From positions 310,001 to 374,000 of the forward strand of contig CAKZPF010000003.1 of the NCBI GenBank assembly GCA_937138625.1: 64,000 nt of DNA, written 5' to 3'. Every line of letters starts with the position of its first letter. Position 1 is the first letter of the stretch. The notes beneath the pieces are model-generated. The model did not search any database. It was given only the letters and a program-made list of their open reading frames with translations, and was not told the origin of the DNA. This document shows positions 38,703 through 46,561 of this stretch, one piece after another. The DNA comes from an uncultured Caulobacteraceae bacterium. GTDB lineage: Bacteria > Pseudomonadota > Alphaproteobacteria > Caulobacterales > Caulobacteraceae. The position numbers and the translations under genes are program-made.

Positions 38703-40412
38703 ATGACCGCCCATCGTTTGCGCTATCTATCTCGGCGGGGTCATATCTTTCAACTGCGACTGCCGATTCCCAAAGATTTGCAAGTTCGGTACGGGCGAAA
38801 GGAACTACGCTGGTCCTTACAAACCGATGATCGCGACATCGCCAGACAGAGGGCACTAAAAGCAACCCTTGACTTTGAAGGGTTATGCAGGTGCATTCGG
38901 CATATGAACGCCTTGACGACTGATGATATTAAAAAACTGGTACAGCAATTCTACGCAAGACTTGTCCATGAGCACCAGCCGATTGAGGCTGTCCACCCTG
39001 ACGACTTAGATGCCTTGTTTTACAGCCAAAAGGGAATCGTTGAAGACGTGATCATAGGCCTTCGCGGCCAAATTACATGCAAGAACTACGAAGACAGTGT
39101 GCATACAGATGCCAAGCGTGCATTAGAAACCGCAAGCCTGTCGAGAGAAGACCTCAGCTCTTCTCACTATCAGCAGCTGCTGGAAGGTGTTTGTCGCGCA
39201 CGAATTGAATATGCAAAATATGGCTTGTCGTATATGAATAGCGCCCTTGATGCATACACGCCAGAAGACCCTGTTTTCCGTACCGTGCAATTAAGTGCAG
39301 CTAAGAACCCAGTAAAATCAACGCCAGTTTTTGATAACAGCCCAAAGCCTGGCCATTCCATCGCTGATTTGGTGGCGAAATATATCCAAATCTCGTCGGA
39401 GACAGGCACCAGCAGCAACGGCCCCTGGAAACCCAAAACCACACAAGACATCTCAAAAAGTCTCAACTGGTTTGTGCAACTGGTCGGAGCAGATACGGAT
39501 GCCAAAGCCATCACCACGGAACACGTCCGCACCTTCCGGGACCGTATGCTGGCCTTGAAACGAGGTGTTGGTGCCAACACAAATCTTGACCAGGCGATTA
39601 CAAGCAATCCTCAGGATAGGGTTGGGGCCAAAACAGCCAAGAAGCACTTCATGTTCCTGCGTGCCTTTTTAAATTGGCTAGTAGCTGAGGCCTACATTGA
39701 CAGCGCGCCCGGTACAAAGGTGGGCGTTCCAGTACCAAAAAAGGCCAAAAGCGAACAACGGCGCAGCTTTACAAAAGACGAGCTTAATCAGTTTTTTGCA
39801 TCCCCACTGTTCATGGGCTGTCAGTCGGCAAAACGCTTGTACAAGCCAGGCCATGTTCTGGTTCGTAATGACGACTTCTGGGTGCCACTACTACTGTTTT
39901 ACACAGGTATGCGCTTGGCCGAGGCTTTGCAGCTCAGAGTTTCAGATGTTTATACAGATGGTTCTACGCCCCATATTTGTCTCAGTGCGTCTCACATGCA
40001 GCTCAAGACACACTCATCTGAGCGGCTTATTCCCATTCATCCTGACCTGGTGAATTATGGGTTTCTTGATTTTGTGGCCAAGCGCCAGGCAAAAACGAAG
40101 CCTTTATTCTCTGGCATCCAGTCAGCGGGGGATATCAGCAATTATTACTCTAAAAAACTCGGACGCTACCTCAGGAAAATAGGCATCCTTGACCCCAACG
40201 TCACGACCCATAGTTTCCGCCATACGTTCAAAGACACCCTGCGGAATGCCAAGATCCCTGAAGAGGAGCGCAATCAGATTATGGGCCACTCCAATGGCAC
40301 GGTCTCTGAACAGTATGGGGTTGGCGCCAATATAGAAACTTTGGCCGAATATATGGAAAAGGTCGAGTTTGGGTTGTCGGATGCCCTGAAGACGAAGCTA
40401 GCTGAAAAGTAG
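38703..40412 (+). CDS. Tyrosine-type site-specific integrase
   Basis: A 569-residue phage-type integrase. The N-terminus (YLSRRGHIFQLRLPIPKDLQVRYGRKELRWSL) matches the DUF6538 arm-binding domain found in many alphaproteobacterial integrases. The catalytic domain shows Arg in FYTGMRLAEALQL, Lys in QLKTHSSERLIP, HSFRHTFKDTL (HxxR), MGHSNGTVSEQYG (His and nucleophilic Tyr). All residues are intact, so it may be active. The ATG of MTAHRLRYL is chosen (GGGGGCGCG upstream); a Met 14 codons earlier is possible. It lies 105 bp from tRNA-Ser in the same direction. Confidence 0.93.
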   Translation: MTAHRLRYLSRRGHIFQLRLPIPKDLQVRYGRKELRWSLQTDDRDIARQRALKATLDFEGLCRCIRHMNALTTDDIKKLVQQFYARLVHEHQPIEAVHPDDLDALFYSQKGIVEDVIIGLRGQITCKNYEDSVHTDAKRALETASLSREDLSSSHYQQLLEGVCRARIEYAKYGLSYMNSALDAYTPEDPVFRTVQLSAAKNPVKSTPVFDNSPKPGHSIADLVAKYIQISSETGTSSNGPWKPKTTQDISKSLNWFVQLVGADTDAKAITTEHVRTFRDRMLALKRGVGANTNLDQAITSNPQDRVGAKTAKKHFMFLRAFLNWLVAEAYIDSAPGTKVGVPVPKKAKSEQRRSFTKDELNQFFASPLFMGCQSAKRLYKPGHVLVRNDDFWVPLLLFYTGMRLAEALQLRVSDVYTDGSTPHICLSASHMQLKTHSSERLIPIHPDLVNYGFLDFVAKRQAKTKPLFSGIQSAGDISNYYSKKLGRYLRKIGILDPNVTTHSFRHTFKDTLRNAKIPEEERNQIMGHSNGTVSEQYGVGANIETLAEYMEKVEFGLSDALKTKLAEK

Positions 40413-40414
40413 CG

Positions 40415-40618
40415 CTAAGAGACGAGATCAGCCATAGAGCACTCTAGGGCATCTGATAAGCGCTTCAGCACTGTGAGCGTTGGGTTGCGAATGCCGCGCT
40501 CAATACCAGAAACATAAGTCCTATGAAAATCGGCGCGGTCAGCCAGTTCCTCTTGAGACCAGCCTTTTTGCTCTCTGAAATGACGTACATTCGCCCCAAC
40601 ATGTTTGCGGATATTCAT
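40415..40618 (-). CDS. XRE-family transcriptional regulator
   Basis: A 67-residue single-domain helix-turn-helix protein: NVRHFREQKGWSQEELADRADFHRTYVSGIERGIRNPTLTVLKRLSDALE. Such Cro/CI-like proteins usually repress the genes of mobile elements. It is tail-to-tail with the integrase (2 bp between stops) and divergent from the lipoprotein gene. Two identical palindromes in front of its start are good operator candidates. The Met of MNIRKHVG is my start; six codons upstream is an alternative. Confidence 0.88.
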   Translation of the reverse strand: MNIRKHVGANVRHFREQKGWSQEELADRADFHRTYVSGIERGIRNPTLTVLKRLSDALECSMADLVS

Positions 40619-40655
40619 ACCCACATGGCAGCGCAATGCATACGATTGATCTACA

Positions 40656-40666
40656 GACTATGAGTC
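40656..40666. promoter_or_regulatory. Operator candidate 1 of the XRE regulator
   Basis: GACTATGAGTC, a perfect GACT-N3-AGTC palindrome, 38 bp upstream of the XRE gene start. An exact reverse-complement copy lies 52 bp away in the same divergent promoter region. Confidence 0.6.
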
Positions 40667-40707
40667 TCTTTTTCTCTTGACCATTGCTCTTCTCCCATTA
40701 CGATGGT

Positions 40708-40718
40708 GACTCATAGTC
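40708..40718. promoter_or_regulatory. Operator candidate 2 of the XRE regulator
   Basis: GACTCATAGTC, the reverse complement of the first palindrome, 26 bp upstream of the lipoprotein start. The 52-bp spacing is about five helical turns, which suits cooperative repressor binding. Confidence 0.6.
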
Positions 40719-40743
40719 AACAAATCTAGTGATTGGAAAAAGC

Positions 40744-41181
40744 ATGAAACTCCACAGCCTATCCATAAAACGCAAGGCAAAGTCGCTTTTAGGCATAGCT
40801 GCAGCCTTTGCCATTACTGCGTGTGCAAATGTGCCTCCTGAAAGCCTGCCAGCTCATTTTGATTTCGGTGAGCGACCAGCTGATTATGAGCAAAAAATCA
40901 ATGCCCACTTTGAAAGCATCCTCAAGGACTATGATAGCGCCCGTTTCAAATACGGTGAACGCTTTGAAAAAATGCAGTGCCTAACACTTGAGCTTCGCGG
41001 CACCCCCAGAAAGATCAAATATGCGGGCTGGGCGCGTAAAGTTATGGTCAACGCCAAGAACTCTTATGGTGGGTACGGTGGATACAAGCTCTACGTTGTC
41101 CCGTTCAAGGATGGCCAGGTTTGGGCCGTATATGACGAGCGCGACTTCCACTTCAACGGTTGTGAATTTCTGACACGCTGA
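40744..41181 (+). CDS. Small lipoprotein of the island, unknown function
   Basis: A 145-residue protein with a basic N-terminus, a hydrophobic stretch (LLGIAAAFAITAC) and a lipobox (ITAC). The mature region contains YEQKINAHFESILKDYDSARFKYGERFEKMQC and GYGGYKLYVVPFKDGQVWAVYDERDFHFNGCEFLTR, two Cys that could pair, and no domain I can name. The ATG of MKLHSLSI has a GGAAAAA site. It is the first plus-strand gene after the operator pair and is followed 31 bp later by the membrane protein gene. Confidence 0.72.
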   Translation: MKLHSLSIKRKAKSLLGIAAAFAITACANVPPESLPAHFDFGERPADYEQKINAHFESILKDYDSARFKYGERFEKMQCLTLELRGTPRKIKYAGWARKVMVNAKNSYGGYGGYKLYVVPFKDGQVWAVYDERDFHFNGCEFLTR

Positions 41182-41212
41182 GGTGTGAAATCTGAACACC
41201 TCTCCATAACTG

Positions 41213-42262
41213 ATGGATATCATTATGACCCTGGAACATGAGACACAGCCAAAGAATAAGATCTGGAAAATCATAGGCGAGGCCCTTTGTTGGGTGATAT
41301 TTTTTCCAGTTACGATCATGGTGACGTTTGTCGCGTACCCAATGATTGCTGTCTTGATCGCCCTCGGCTTTTTTGCCTTCGCCGTTCTGATATTTCTAAA
41401 AATGATTAGCATCCCTAAATTCACCACATGGCGGCCTCTCGGGCTTGTGGCAACAGCCGTCATGACCCTCAATCTTACGCTGACCCATATTTCAGAAGAG
41501 AAGCTGAAAAAGACAGCACCTCAAGAGTACCTGGCTAAGCTGAAAGTTTCAGACGAGAAGCGATGGTTTTCCGAATTAGAGCAATTGGATCCTGAGGGTT
41601 ACAGAGTTGAGAAGGAACGCAGAGACGCAGCCGAAAAAGCGGCTGAAGCGGAAAGAATACGAGAAGTTGAAGCTGATCGAGAGGCGCAGATTGCTGCCTT
41701 GCTTGAAGCTGAATACGGGACTTTCAGCACCGACCTCAAAAAGGCACATGAGGAAATAAGCGAATTCTCGTTAAGTGGCACCGCATCATTGGATGATATC
41801 CTCAGTAAACTTAGAAAAATTGATAGCTATGTGGAAATTTTAGCAAGGGGGCAGGAGGTGGACCCTACAGAAGAGGAAACCCAGATGCTGAAAGAGATCA
41901 GAGACCAACTAAGTACGGCACAGAGCACCGGGTTCCCAAACTTGCGGGTCACATACGCCAATAATCTAAAGAGACTCCTATGGGTGGGCGACACGTACGT
42001 TTCAACTGGAGGAAAGCGCAGCGACACAATTACACTAAAAAACACCAAATACATTCTGAACGCGAACATTGCAGAAGATTATGACCTTCTTGTCACTCAA
42101 CTTAAGAGATTGCGCTTTAAAAAAGCGATATTTCGCTCTGGCGCAGGTGGGAAATACACGTACTATGATTTGCCGCCACCATTATCCCCCACAGATAAAG
42201 AACTTGTATATTGGGAGGGTCCAATCCCCACACGACTGCAAAGCTATCTGGGTGGGGAATAG
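41213..42262 (+). CDS. Membrane-anchored coiled-coil protein, unknown function
   Basis: A 349-residue protein. Two adjacent N-terminal membrane helices (residues about 18-62: ALCWVIFFPVTIMVTFVAYPMIAVLIALGFFAFAVLIFL) and a third weaker one (LGLVATAVMTLNLTLTHI) are followed by a charged helical region (EKERRDAAEKAAEAERIREVEADREAQIAALLEAEY) likely to be a coiled coil. The C-terminal 130 residues end in KYTYYDLPPPLSPTDKELVYWEG. I do not recognise a family. Position 31 bp after a lipoprotein gene suggests a joint envelope function. Composition is clearly AT-richer than the chromosome outside the island. Confidence 0.7.
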   Translation: MDIIMTLEHETQPKNKIWKIIGEALCWVIFFPVTIMVTFVAYPMIAVLIALGFFAFAVLIFLKMISIPKFTTWRPLGLVATAVMTLNLTLTHISEEKLKKTAPQEYLAKLKVSDEKRWFSELEQLDPEGYRVEKERRDAAEKAAEAERIREVEADREAQIAALLEAEYGTFSTDLKKAHEEISEFSLSGTASLDDILSKLRKIDSYVEILARGQEVDPTEEETQMLKEIRDQLSTAQSTGFPNLRVTYANNLKRLLWVGDTYVSTGGKRSDTITLKNTKYILNANIAEDYDLLVTQLKRLRFKKAIFRSGAGGKYTYYDLPPPLSPTDKELVYWEGPIPTRLQSYLGGE

Positions 42263-42374
42263 GTATCAGCAAAAAAATTGTGCCCTAACCATAATTTCTA
42301 TTTGACTCCTGCACGACTCACACTCCTTTGGCAGTACGTGTACCTAACAGTATGGGGTCTTAGGGGGAAACTTT

Positions 42375-43265
42375 ATGAAAACAATATCATATAACGAGGC
42401 ATATAGCCTCACAAAAAGTCGTCCCGAGGCTTTCGTTCTGCAGCATATTTCTCATTGGCAGCCGAAAGCCAAAATTACATTTAATGGCCATACATGGGTT
42501 GTTCGTACAGCAGAAGAATTCATCAAATATGGAGCTACATATTCAGAAGTCACTATCCGTAGAGCAGTCCGGTCACTTGCCAAAAAAGGGTTGCTCATTG
42601 TTAAGCACAAACCACACCCCCTTAAGTCTGGCATAATGAAAGCCTCATGGATCAGAATCGCAGACGGCCATGTTGCAACTAAAGGAGTCAAAACCTTGCC
42701 TTTAAACAGATCAAAAGTTTCGGTTCAAACAGATCAAAAAGTATCGACTATTATACAAGACAATCAACAAGACAATCATCAAGACAATACAAGCCCGCCA
42801 AAAATGGCAGGCGAAAAGATCACCTCCCTGAAAGATTTATCAGCAGAGGAAATCAAGAAAAAATTTAAACCCAAAAAACCGAATTCAGAAAAACCATTAA
42901 ATCCTACAACCCTGTTTGAGTTCATAAGAGCCGTGCAGCATGAATCTCACCCGAACCATCCGTTGGGAGATAAAACCGGAAAAGCATTAGGCCAATGCAA
43001 AACGATCCTGCAACGTCTTCGAGACAATCATAACCTGAGCGATGATCAAATCAGAGAGGTGATCGAAAGTGTGATTTCCGTCTGGGTTTCATTCAAAGAT
43101 CATGTTCAGATCACAACCGCAAAACTGCTACACCCATTTCCGACACTGGATCAGATGACCACTCACTGTTTTCACATGGTCACGTACCACCAAACCAAAT
43201 CCAATACGTCAACAGATGATGAGGGGTATGACCCTGATGATGTCGTTGTGGTTGCGGTTGAGTGA
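42375..43265 (+). CDS. Winged-helix DNA-binding protein, possible replication initiator-like
   Basis: A 296-residue protein. Residues about 35-85 read as a winged helix: TWVVRTAEEFIKYGATYSEVTIRRAVRSLAKKGLLIVKHKP. A Gln/Asn-rich linker (DNQQDNHQDN) and a Lys-rich stretch lead to a C-terminal helical domain (KTGKALGQCKTILQRLRDNHNLSDDQIREVIESVISVW). The order wHTH - linker - helical domain recalls DnaD/replication-initiation proteins of plasmids and phages, but I cannot claim homology. Strong site TAGGGGG before the ATG. It heads a three-gene run with the next two ORFs. Confidence 0.7.
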   Translation: MKTISYNEAYSLTKSRPEAFVLQHISHWQPKAKITFNGHTWVVRTAEEFIKYGATYSEVTIRRAVRSLAKKGLLIVKHKPHPLKSGIMKASWIRIADGHVATKGVKTLPLNRSKVSVQTDQKVSTIIQDNQQDNHQDNTSPPKMAGEKITSLKDLSAEEIKKKFKPKKPNSEKPLNPTTLFEFIRAVQHESHPNHPLGDKTGKALGQCKTILQRLRDNHNLSDDQIREVIESVISVWVSFKDHVQITTAKLLHPFPTLDQMTTHCFHMVTYHQTKSNTSTDDEGYDPDDVVVVAVE

Positions 43266-43276
43266 GTAGGTAGGTT

Positions 43277-43465
43277 ATGCGCCCAGAATCATTACCCGGA
43301 CCTTGGTGGGATACAGGGGTATTAGACCCAGCCGTACACACCAAACTCATTGTAAACCGCATGGCTATAGGGCGCAGGTCTGGCCTCGGAGAGAAGAATT
43401 TAAAACCAATATGGACCCCGCTACCTGGTGAAGCCGCAGAAGAAATATCTCGCACCGCATTGTAA
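43277..43465 (+). CDS. Small hypothetical protein in the island
   Basis: A 62-residue ORF in the gap between two clear genes, 11 bp after the winged-helix gene, with a purine-rich TAGGTAGG ahead of its ATG. Sequence is Pro/Gly-rich with no recognised motif (begins MRPESLPGPWWDTG). Plausible because of spacing and ribosome-binding site only. Confidence 0.5.
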   Translation: MRPESLPGPWWDTGVLDPAVHTKLIVNRMAIGRRSGLGEKNLKPIWTPLPGEAAEEISRTAL

Positions 43466-43554
43466 TTCTTCAATATTTACTATTGACCAGACCAGTTATT
43501 CAGCCACGCTTAAGCAGAAGCCCTTGTTCTTCTTCGGTAAATTTAGTGGTTGAA

Positions 43555-44658
43555 ATGTCAAACTGGTTGAATTTTTATAAGATGCAGATATTAGAAGAAA
43601 CGGAAAGATACCAAGATACACGGTGTCCACCGATACAGCTTGATTCATATATCGCGGCCTCACTTCTCCAGAAATCGATCAGGCGGTCCCAGACTGATTG
43701 GGCGCTAGTGGCCGCCCAATATCTCAGCATCTACGACCGCAGCAGGTTATGGCGGCGGCTGATGATCACACTGTTTGAAGATATTGGCCTAACCAATACG
43801 GATTTGGCTTGGCGGTTGTTTGCTACGCGTGATGTGTGCCGGCGGCAACCACACCTTAAAACCTGGCCAGTGATCAGCACACTGGTTGAGATAATGTGCG
43901 GGGCAGAGAAAACTCAAGCTGCCAACCATATTATTCATCTCTGCCTTCACGACCAAAAGTTGATCGAAGTTATGGTCAGTTTATCTGAGCAGCCCTATGA
44001 GCAGGCATGCACGTGGACTTTGACTGAAGATAGACCGCCGACAGACATCGTCGCCGCTCTTTGGATGCTGTCAGGCTTTTCACTGTTGGGGATTACTCCA
44101 CCGATACAGCACCCGGAGGCCGACCCCAAGCGCATTTATGATACCCTAGGCCAAATCATTCCAGACCCTGAAACCCACGAAATCATGATGATGGGGATTC
44201 GCACAGGGGCTAACATCCTGGCTATTTCATCAGCTATAACCGCCATAGAAGCCCGCACAGAGGGGTTGCAGCACAAATCCACACAAGACCACATGCCAAC
44301 AGAAATGCGTGTGTGTGAGCTTCCTTGTTGGGCATTTGATCAATACACACGAGCCGGAAAAGCCGCACTCAGGCGAGCTATAACTGAATGCTCCAATATC
44401 AAAGCTGCCCTGCGCCACATTAACAAAGGCCAACATAACCATTTACGCGCATTATCAAGCACGCATTTTGAATACGAAAGCGGTCTTTTGGCAAAGCGCA
44501 TTCAAACACCTGGCCACCTCAACTTACTCAATCAGGTTCGCACGATTGGCCCGTTTCGTGACGCAGAAACGGCTCTGAAAATTTATGAGGCGATGGATGC
44601 CGATTGGGAGTCATTTCAAGACATACGCGCAGATGAGATCCAAAAGCATTTGGCTTGA
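43555..44658 (+). CDS. Protein resembling the C-terminal region of RarA/MgsA AAA+ ATPases
   Basis: A 367-residue protein without any Walker A or B motif. The segment AASLLQKSIRRSQTDWALVAAQYL...LWRRLMITLFEDIGLTNTDLAWRLF strongly recalls the post-ATPase helical region of RarA (ALHKSIRGSDPDAALYWLARML...RRLVRMASEDIGLADP). The remaining 250 residues are helical, with no known motif. It may therefore bind or mimic RarA at replication forks; this is inference. A TTG 24 codons upstream could be used; I choose the ATG of MSNWLNFYK. Confidence 0.6.
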   Translation: MSNWLNFYKMQILEETERYQDTRCPPIQLDSYIAASLLQKSIRRSQTDWALVAAQYLSIYDRSRLWRRLMITLFEDIGLTNTDLAWRLFATRDVCRRQPHLKTWPVISTLVEIMCGAEKTQAANHIIHLCLHDQKLIEVMVSLSEQPYEQACTWTLTEDRPPTDIVAALWMLSGFSLLGITPPIQHPEADPKRIYDTLGQIIPDPETHEIMMMGIRTGANILAISSAITAIEARTEGLQHKSTQDHMPTEMRVCELPCWAFDQYTRAGKAALRRAITECSNIKAALRHINKGQHNHLRALSSTHFEYESGLLAKRIQTPGHLNLLNQVRTIGPFRDAETALKIYEAMDADWESFQDIRADEIQKHLA

Positions 44659-45012
44659 TCAGTGGATGGCTTGAAGTGATGTTGGCGCGTAAGCATCGAT
44701 ACGTATGATGCTGGCGTGTGGTTTATAATGTGCAGCCTAAAGGACAAAAGTAAGGTCCCTTTGAAACTGGAAAAGCTGTCAATACGTTTTCAGCTCCCCT
44801 TTAGGAAATTAGTCAAGATCTGAAGTTCAGCAAAGGGCGTAAGCTTATGCCCTTCATAGCAGGTTTCTACAAGCAATAGTACCGGAAATCCTTTGGCGGA
44901 CAGCAGCAAAACAAATTGATATAAATTGCTGAACTCGCATCTGTTAGAATGCGGGGTGAGCGAACAAGAAGTGCCCAATGTTTAAGGGGGCCTGAAGGCG
45001 AAAATCCACTTA
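44659..45012. other. Intergenic region of the island
   Basis: About 350 bp between the RarA-C-like gene and the efflux cassette. It holds only a 62-codon minus-strand reading frame at 44790-44978 that I do not accept as a gene. The change of composition on either side suggests a junction between two island modules. Confidence 0.5.
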
Positions 45013-45036
45013 ATGTTTCATTTACGTCCGAAACAT
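45013..45036. promoter_or_regulatory. Inverted repeat upstream of the metal regulator
   Basis: ATGTTTC and GAAACAT, exact 7-bp inverted repeats with a 10-nt spacer, end two bases before the C-tract operator candidate. Could be a second operator or a promoter-proximal hairpin. Confidence 0.45.
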
Positions 45037-45037
45037 A

Positions 45038-45053
45038 CTATCCCCCCGCATAG
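45038..45053. promoter_or_regulatory. Probable CsoR/RcnR-type operator
   Basis: CTAT-CCCCCCGC-ATAG: a C/G tract flanked by inverted AT-rich tetramers, the architecture known for CsoR/RcnR operators. It lies 28 bp upstream of the regulator's start codon, where binding would block transcription of the whole efflux cassette. Confidence 0.65.
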
Positions 45054-45080
45054 GATATAGCCCCACACGAGGTATGAGCT

Positions 45081-45350
45081 TTGAGCACGCACCACACACA
45101 CCCTGATATCGTCAAACGCTTGAAACGGGCGAACGGCCACCTGAATAAGATCATCACGATGATCGAGGAGGAGCGTCCGTGCGTTGAGGTCGCTCAGCAG
45201 ATGCAGGCGGTTTACAGTGCGATAGGCAGTGCCAAGCGCGTCTTCATCGAAGATCATATATCTGGATGCTTGGATGTCGACAGCCTTGCTGATTCCAAAA
45301 CCGCGCGTGAGAGCGTAAAAAGCTTTAAGGAGATTACCAAGTACCTATGA
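45081..45350 (+). CDS. Metal-sensing repressor, CsoR/RcnR family (DUF156)
   Basis: An 89-residue all-helical repressor. The metal-site fingerprint is C34, H59 and C63 (ERPCVEV; IEDHISGC), the Cys-His-Cys spacing of Cu(I)-sensing CsoR and of Ni-sensing InrS, rather than the His-Cys-His-His of RcnR. The N-terminus adds H4, H5 and H7, which resemble the N-terminal His ligands of RcnR/InrS. The start is TTG with GAGGT 7 nt upstream; no in-frame ATG exists nearby. The stop overlaps the next gene (ATGA), so the regulator is translated with the pump. Confidence 0.9.
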   Translation: MSTHHTHPDIVKRLKRANGHLNKIITMIEEERPCVEVAQQMQAVYSAIGSAKRVFIEDHISGCLDVDSLADSKTARESVKSFKEITKYL

Positions 45351-46561
45351 AACGGTTTCTGCTGATACTCCTGCCAGTTTTCTTGTGGTCGCAGCCTTCA
45401 AAGGCAGAGGTGCTAACGTTAGAGCAAGCCCTCAGCCAAGCCATAGACCAAACGCCCGCCATGGCCCATGTGGCCCGAAAGCGGGCCGATAGAGATGCGC
45501 GGGCCTATGAGCTGGATGTACTGCAGAACCCCGAGGTTCAGGTTGATAATACTTTTGGCAATTCATCGGGTGGGGATGGCATCAGTTTAGAGCTGACCCA
45601 GCCATTGCGGATGTCCAATTTCAAAGACCGCCCAGCGCTGGCCGAAGCCGTTCGCCACACGGCATCATTGGAAGAACAATCGGAAATTCTATCGATCCAA
45701 CATGATGTGACGCGTCGCTATCTGGATTTATGGCAACTTCAACAGCACGCCAGGTTCCTTCGTGAAAATCTGGCCTTTGCGAAAGGCACCAATGCCGTTG
45801 TTCGAAAAGCAGCGCTGAGTGGAGAATTAGCCATCAGCGAGTCTTATCTTTTTGATGCGGAAACATTGAAATTTCAGGAAGAGCTAAATGAGCTTGAAGC
45901 TACCATCAGTGCCCAACAGGTTGATCTGATGCAGAAGTTGGGGCTGCAAGCTGAAACCCTGACACTGGCGCACCCACAGGTTCCACAGGTGCCCGATGAC
46001 ATTGAGCCACTGAAAGCGCTGGCCAAAGCGTCACCCAAACAAATCCTGCTGGCCAAGAAACGAGAGGCCGAGCGCCGCTTGTCGGTGGCCAAGTCTGATG
46101 CACGCTTGCCAGAAATCTCGCCACGGTTTCTTTACAATCAAAGCTATAATGGCGGCGGGCAAGATGTCGGTTTTGGTGTACGTTTGACTATACCCTTATG
46201 GAATAAAAATGAGGCTGAAATCAGTCGAGCTAAGGCAGAAAAGCGCTTTGCTGAGACTTCGCTCGCGACCTATGATCGCGTTGGCTATGACAAGATATTG
46301 AGCAGCCAGTATGAAAAAGCCACGGCAGCCATCGCGCGCCTGAAACAATACGAAAACTCTATTTTGCCAGCGTATCAGAAAAGCTATGCCGTAACGCATA
46401 AGATGTTCCGTGGTGGGCAAGCCTCAACCTTGCAATTGTGGCAAGTTCATGAGCGTCTGCACGATGCACAATTGAAAACGTTAGAAATCCATAACGATGC
46501 GTTTGAAGCCATCATGGCGCTTGAAATGTTGCTGGGCCAATCACTTATGGGGTCATCATGA
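45347..46561 (+). CDS. Outer-membrane efflux channel, CzcC/TolC type
   Basis: A 404-residue outer-membrane factor. A signal peptide (MKRFLLILLPVFLWSQPSKA) precedes the first OEP repeat (LTLEQALSQAIDQTPAMAHVARKRADRDARAYELDVLQNPEVQVD) and the second (ASPKQILLAKKREAERRLSVAKSDARLPEISPRFLYNQSY), with long helices and VRLTIPLWNKNEAEI typical of CzcC. It forms the outer conduit for the RND pump encoded two genes later. Start overlaps the regulator; stop overlaps the adaptor gene by 4 bp. Confidence 0.92.
   Translation: MKRFLLILLPVFLWSQPSKAEVLTLEQALSQAIDQTPAMAHVARKRADRDARAYELDVLQNPEVQVDNTFGNSSGGDGISLELTQPLRMSNFKDRPALAEAVRHTASLEEQSEILSIQHDVTRRYLDLWQLQQHARFLRENLAFAKGTNAVVRKAALSGELAISESYLFDAETLKFQEELNELEATISAQQVDLMQKLGLQAETLTLAHPQVPQVPDDIEPLKALAKASPKQILLAKKREAERRLSVAKSDARLPEISPRFLYNQSYNGGGQDVGFGVRLTIPLWNKNEAEISRAKAEKRFAETSLATYDRVGYDKILSSQYEKATAAIARLKQYENSILPAYQKSYAVTHKMFRGGQASTLQLWQVHERLHDAQLKTLEIHNDAFEAIMALEMLLGQSLMGSS

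Noticed and set aside
44790-44978. 62-codon minus-strand ORF between the RarA-C-like gene and the metal cassette
   Set aside because: No recognisable motif and no convincing ribosome-binding site; it is the only ORF in the gap, but its size is within chance for AT-richer DNA. Worth a homology search before dismissing it fully.
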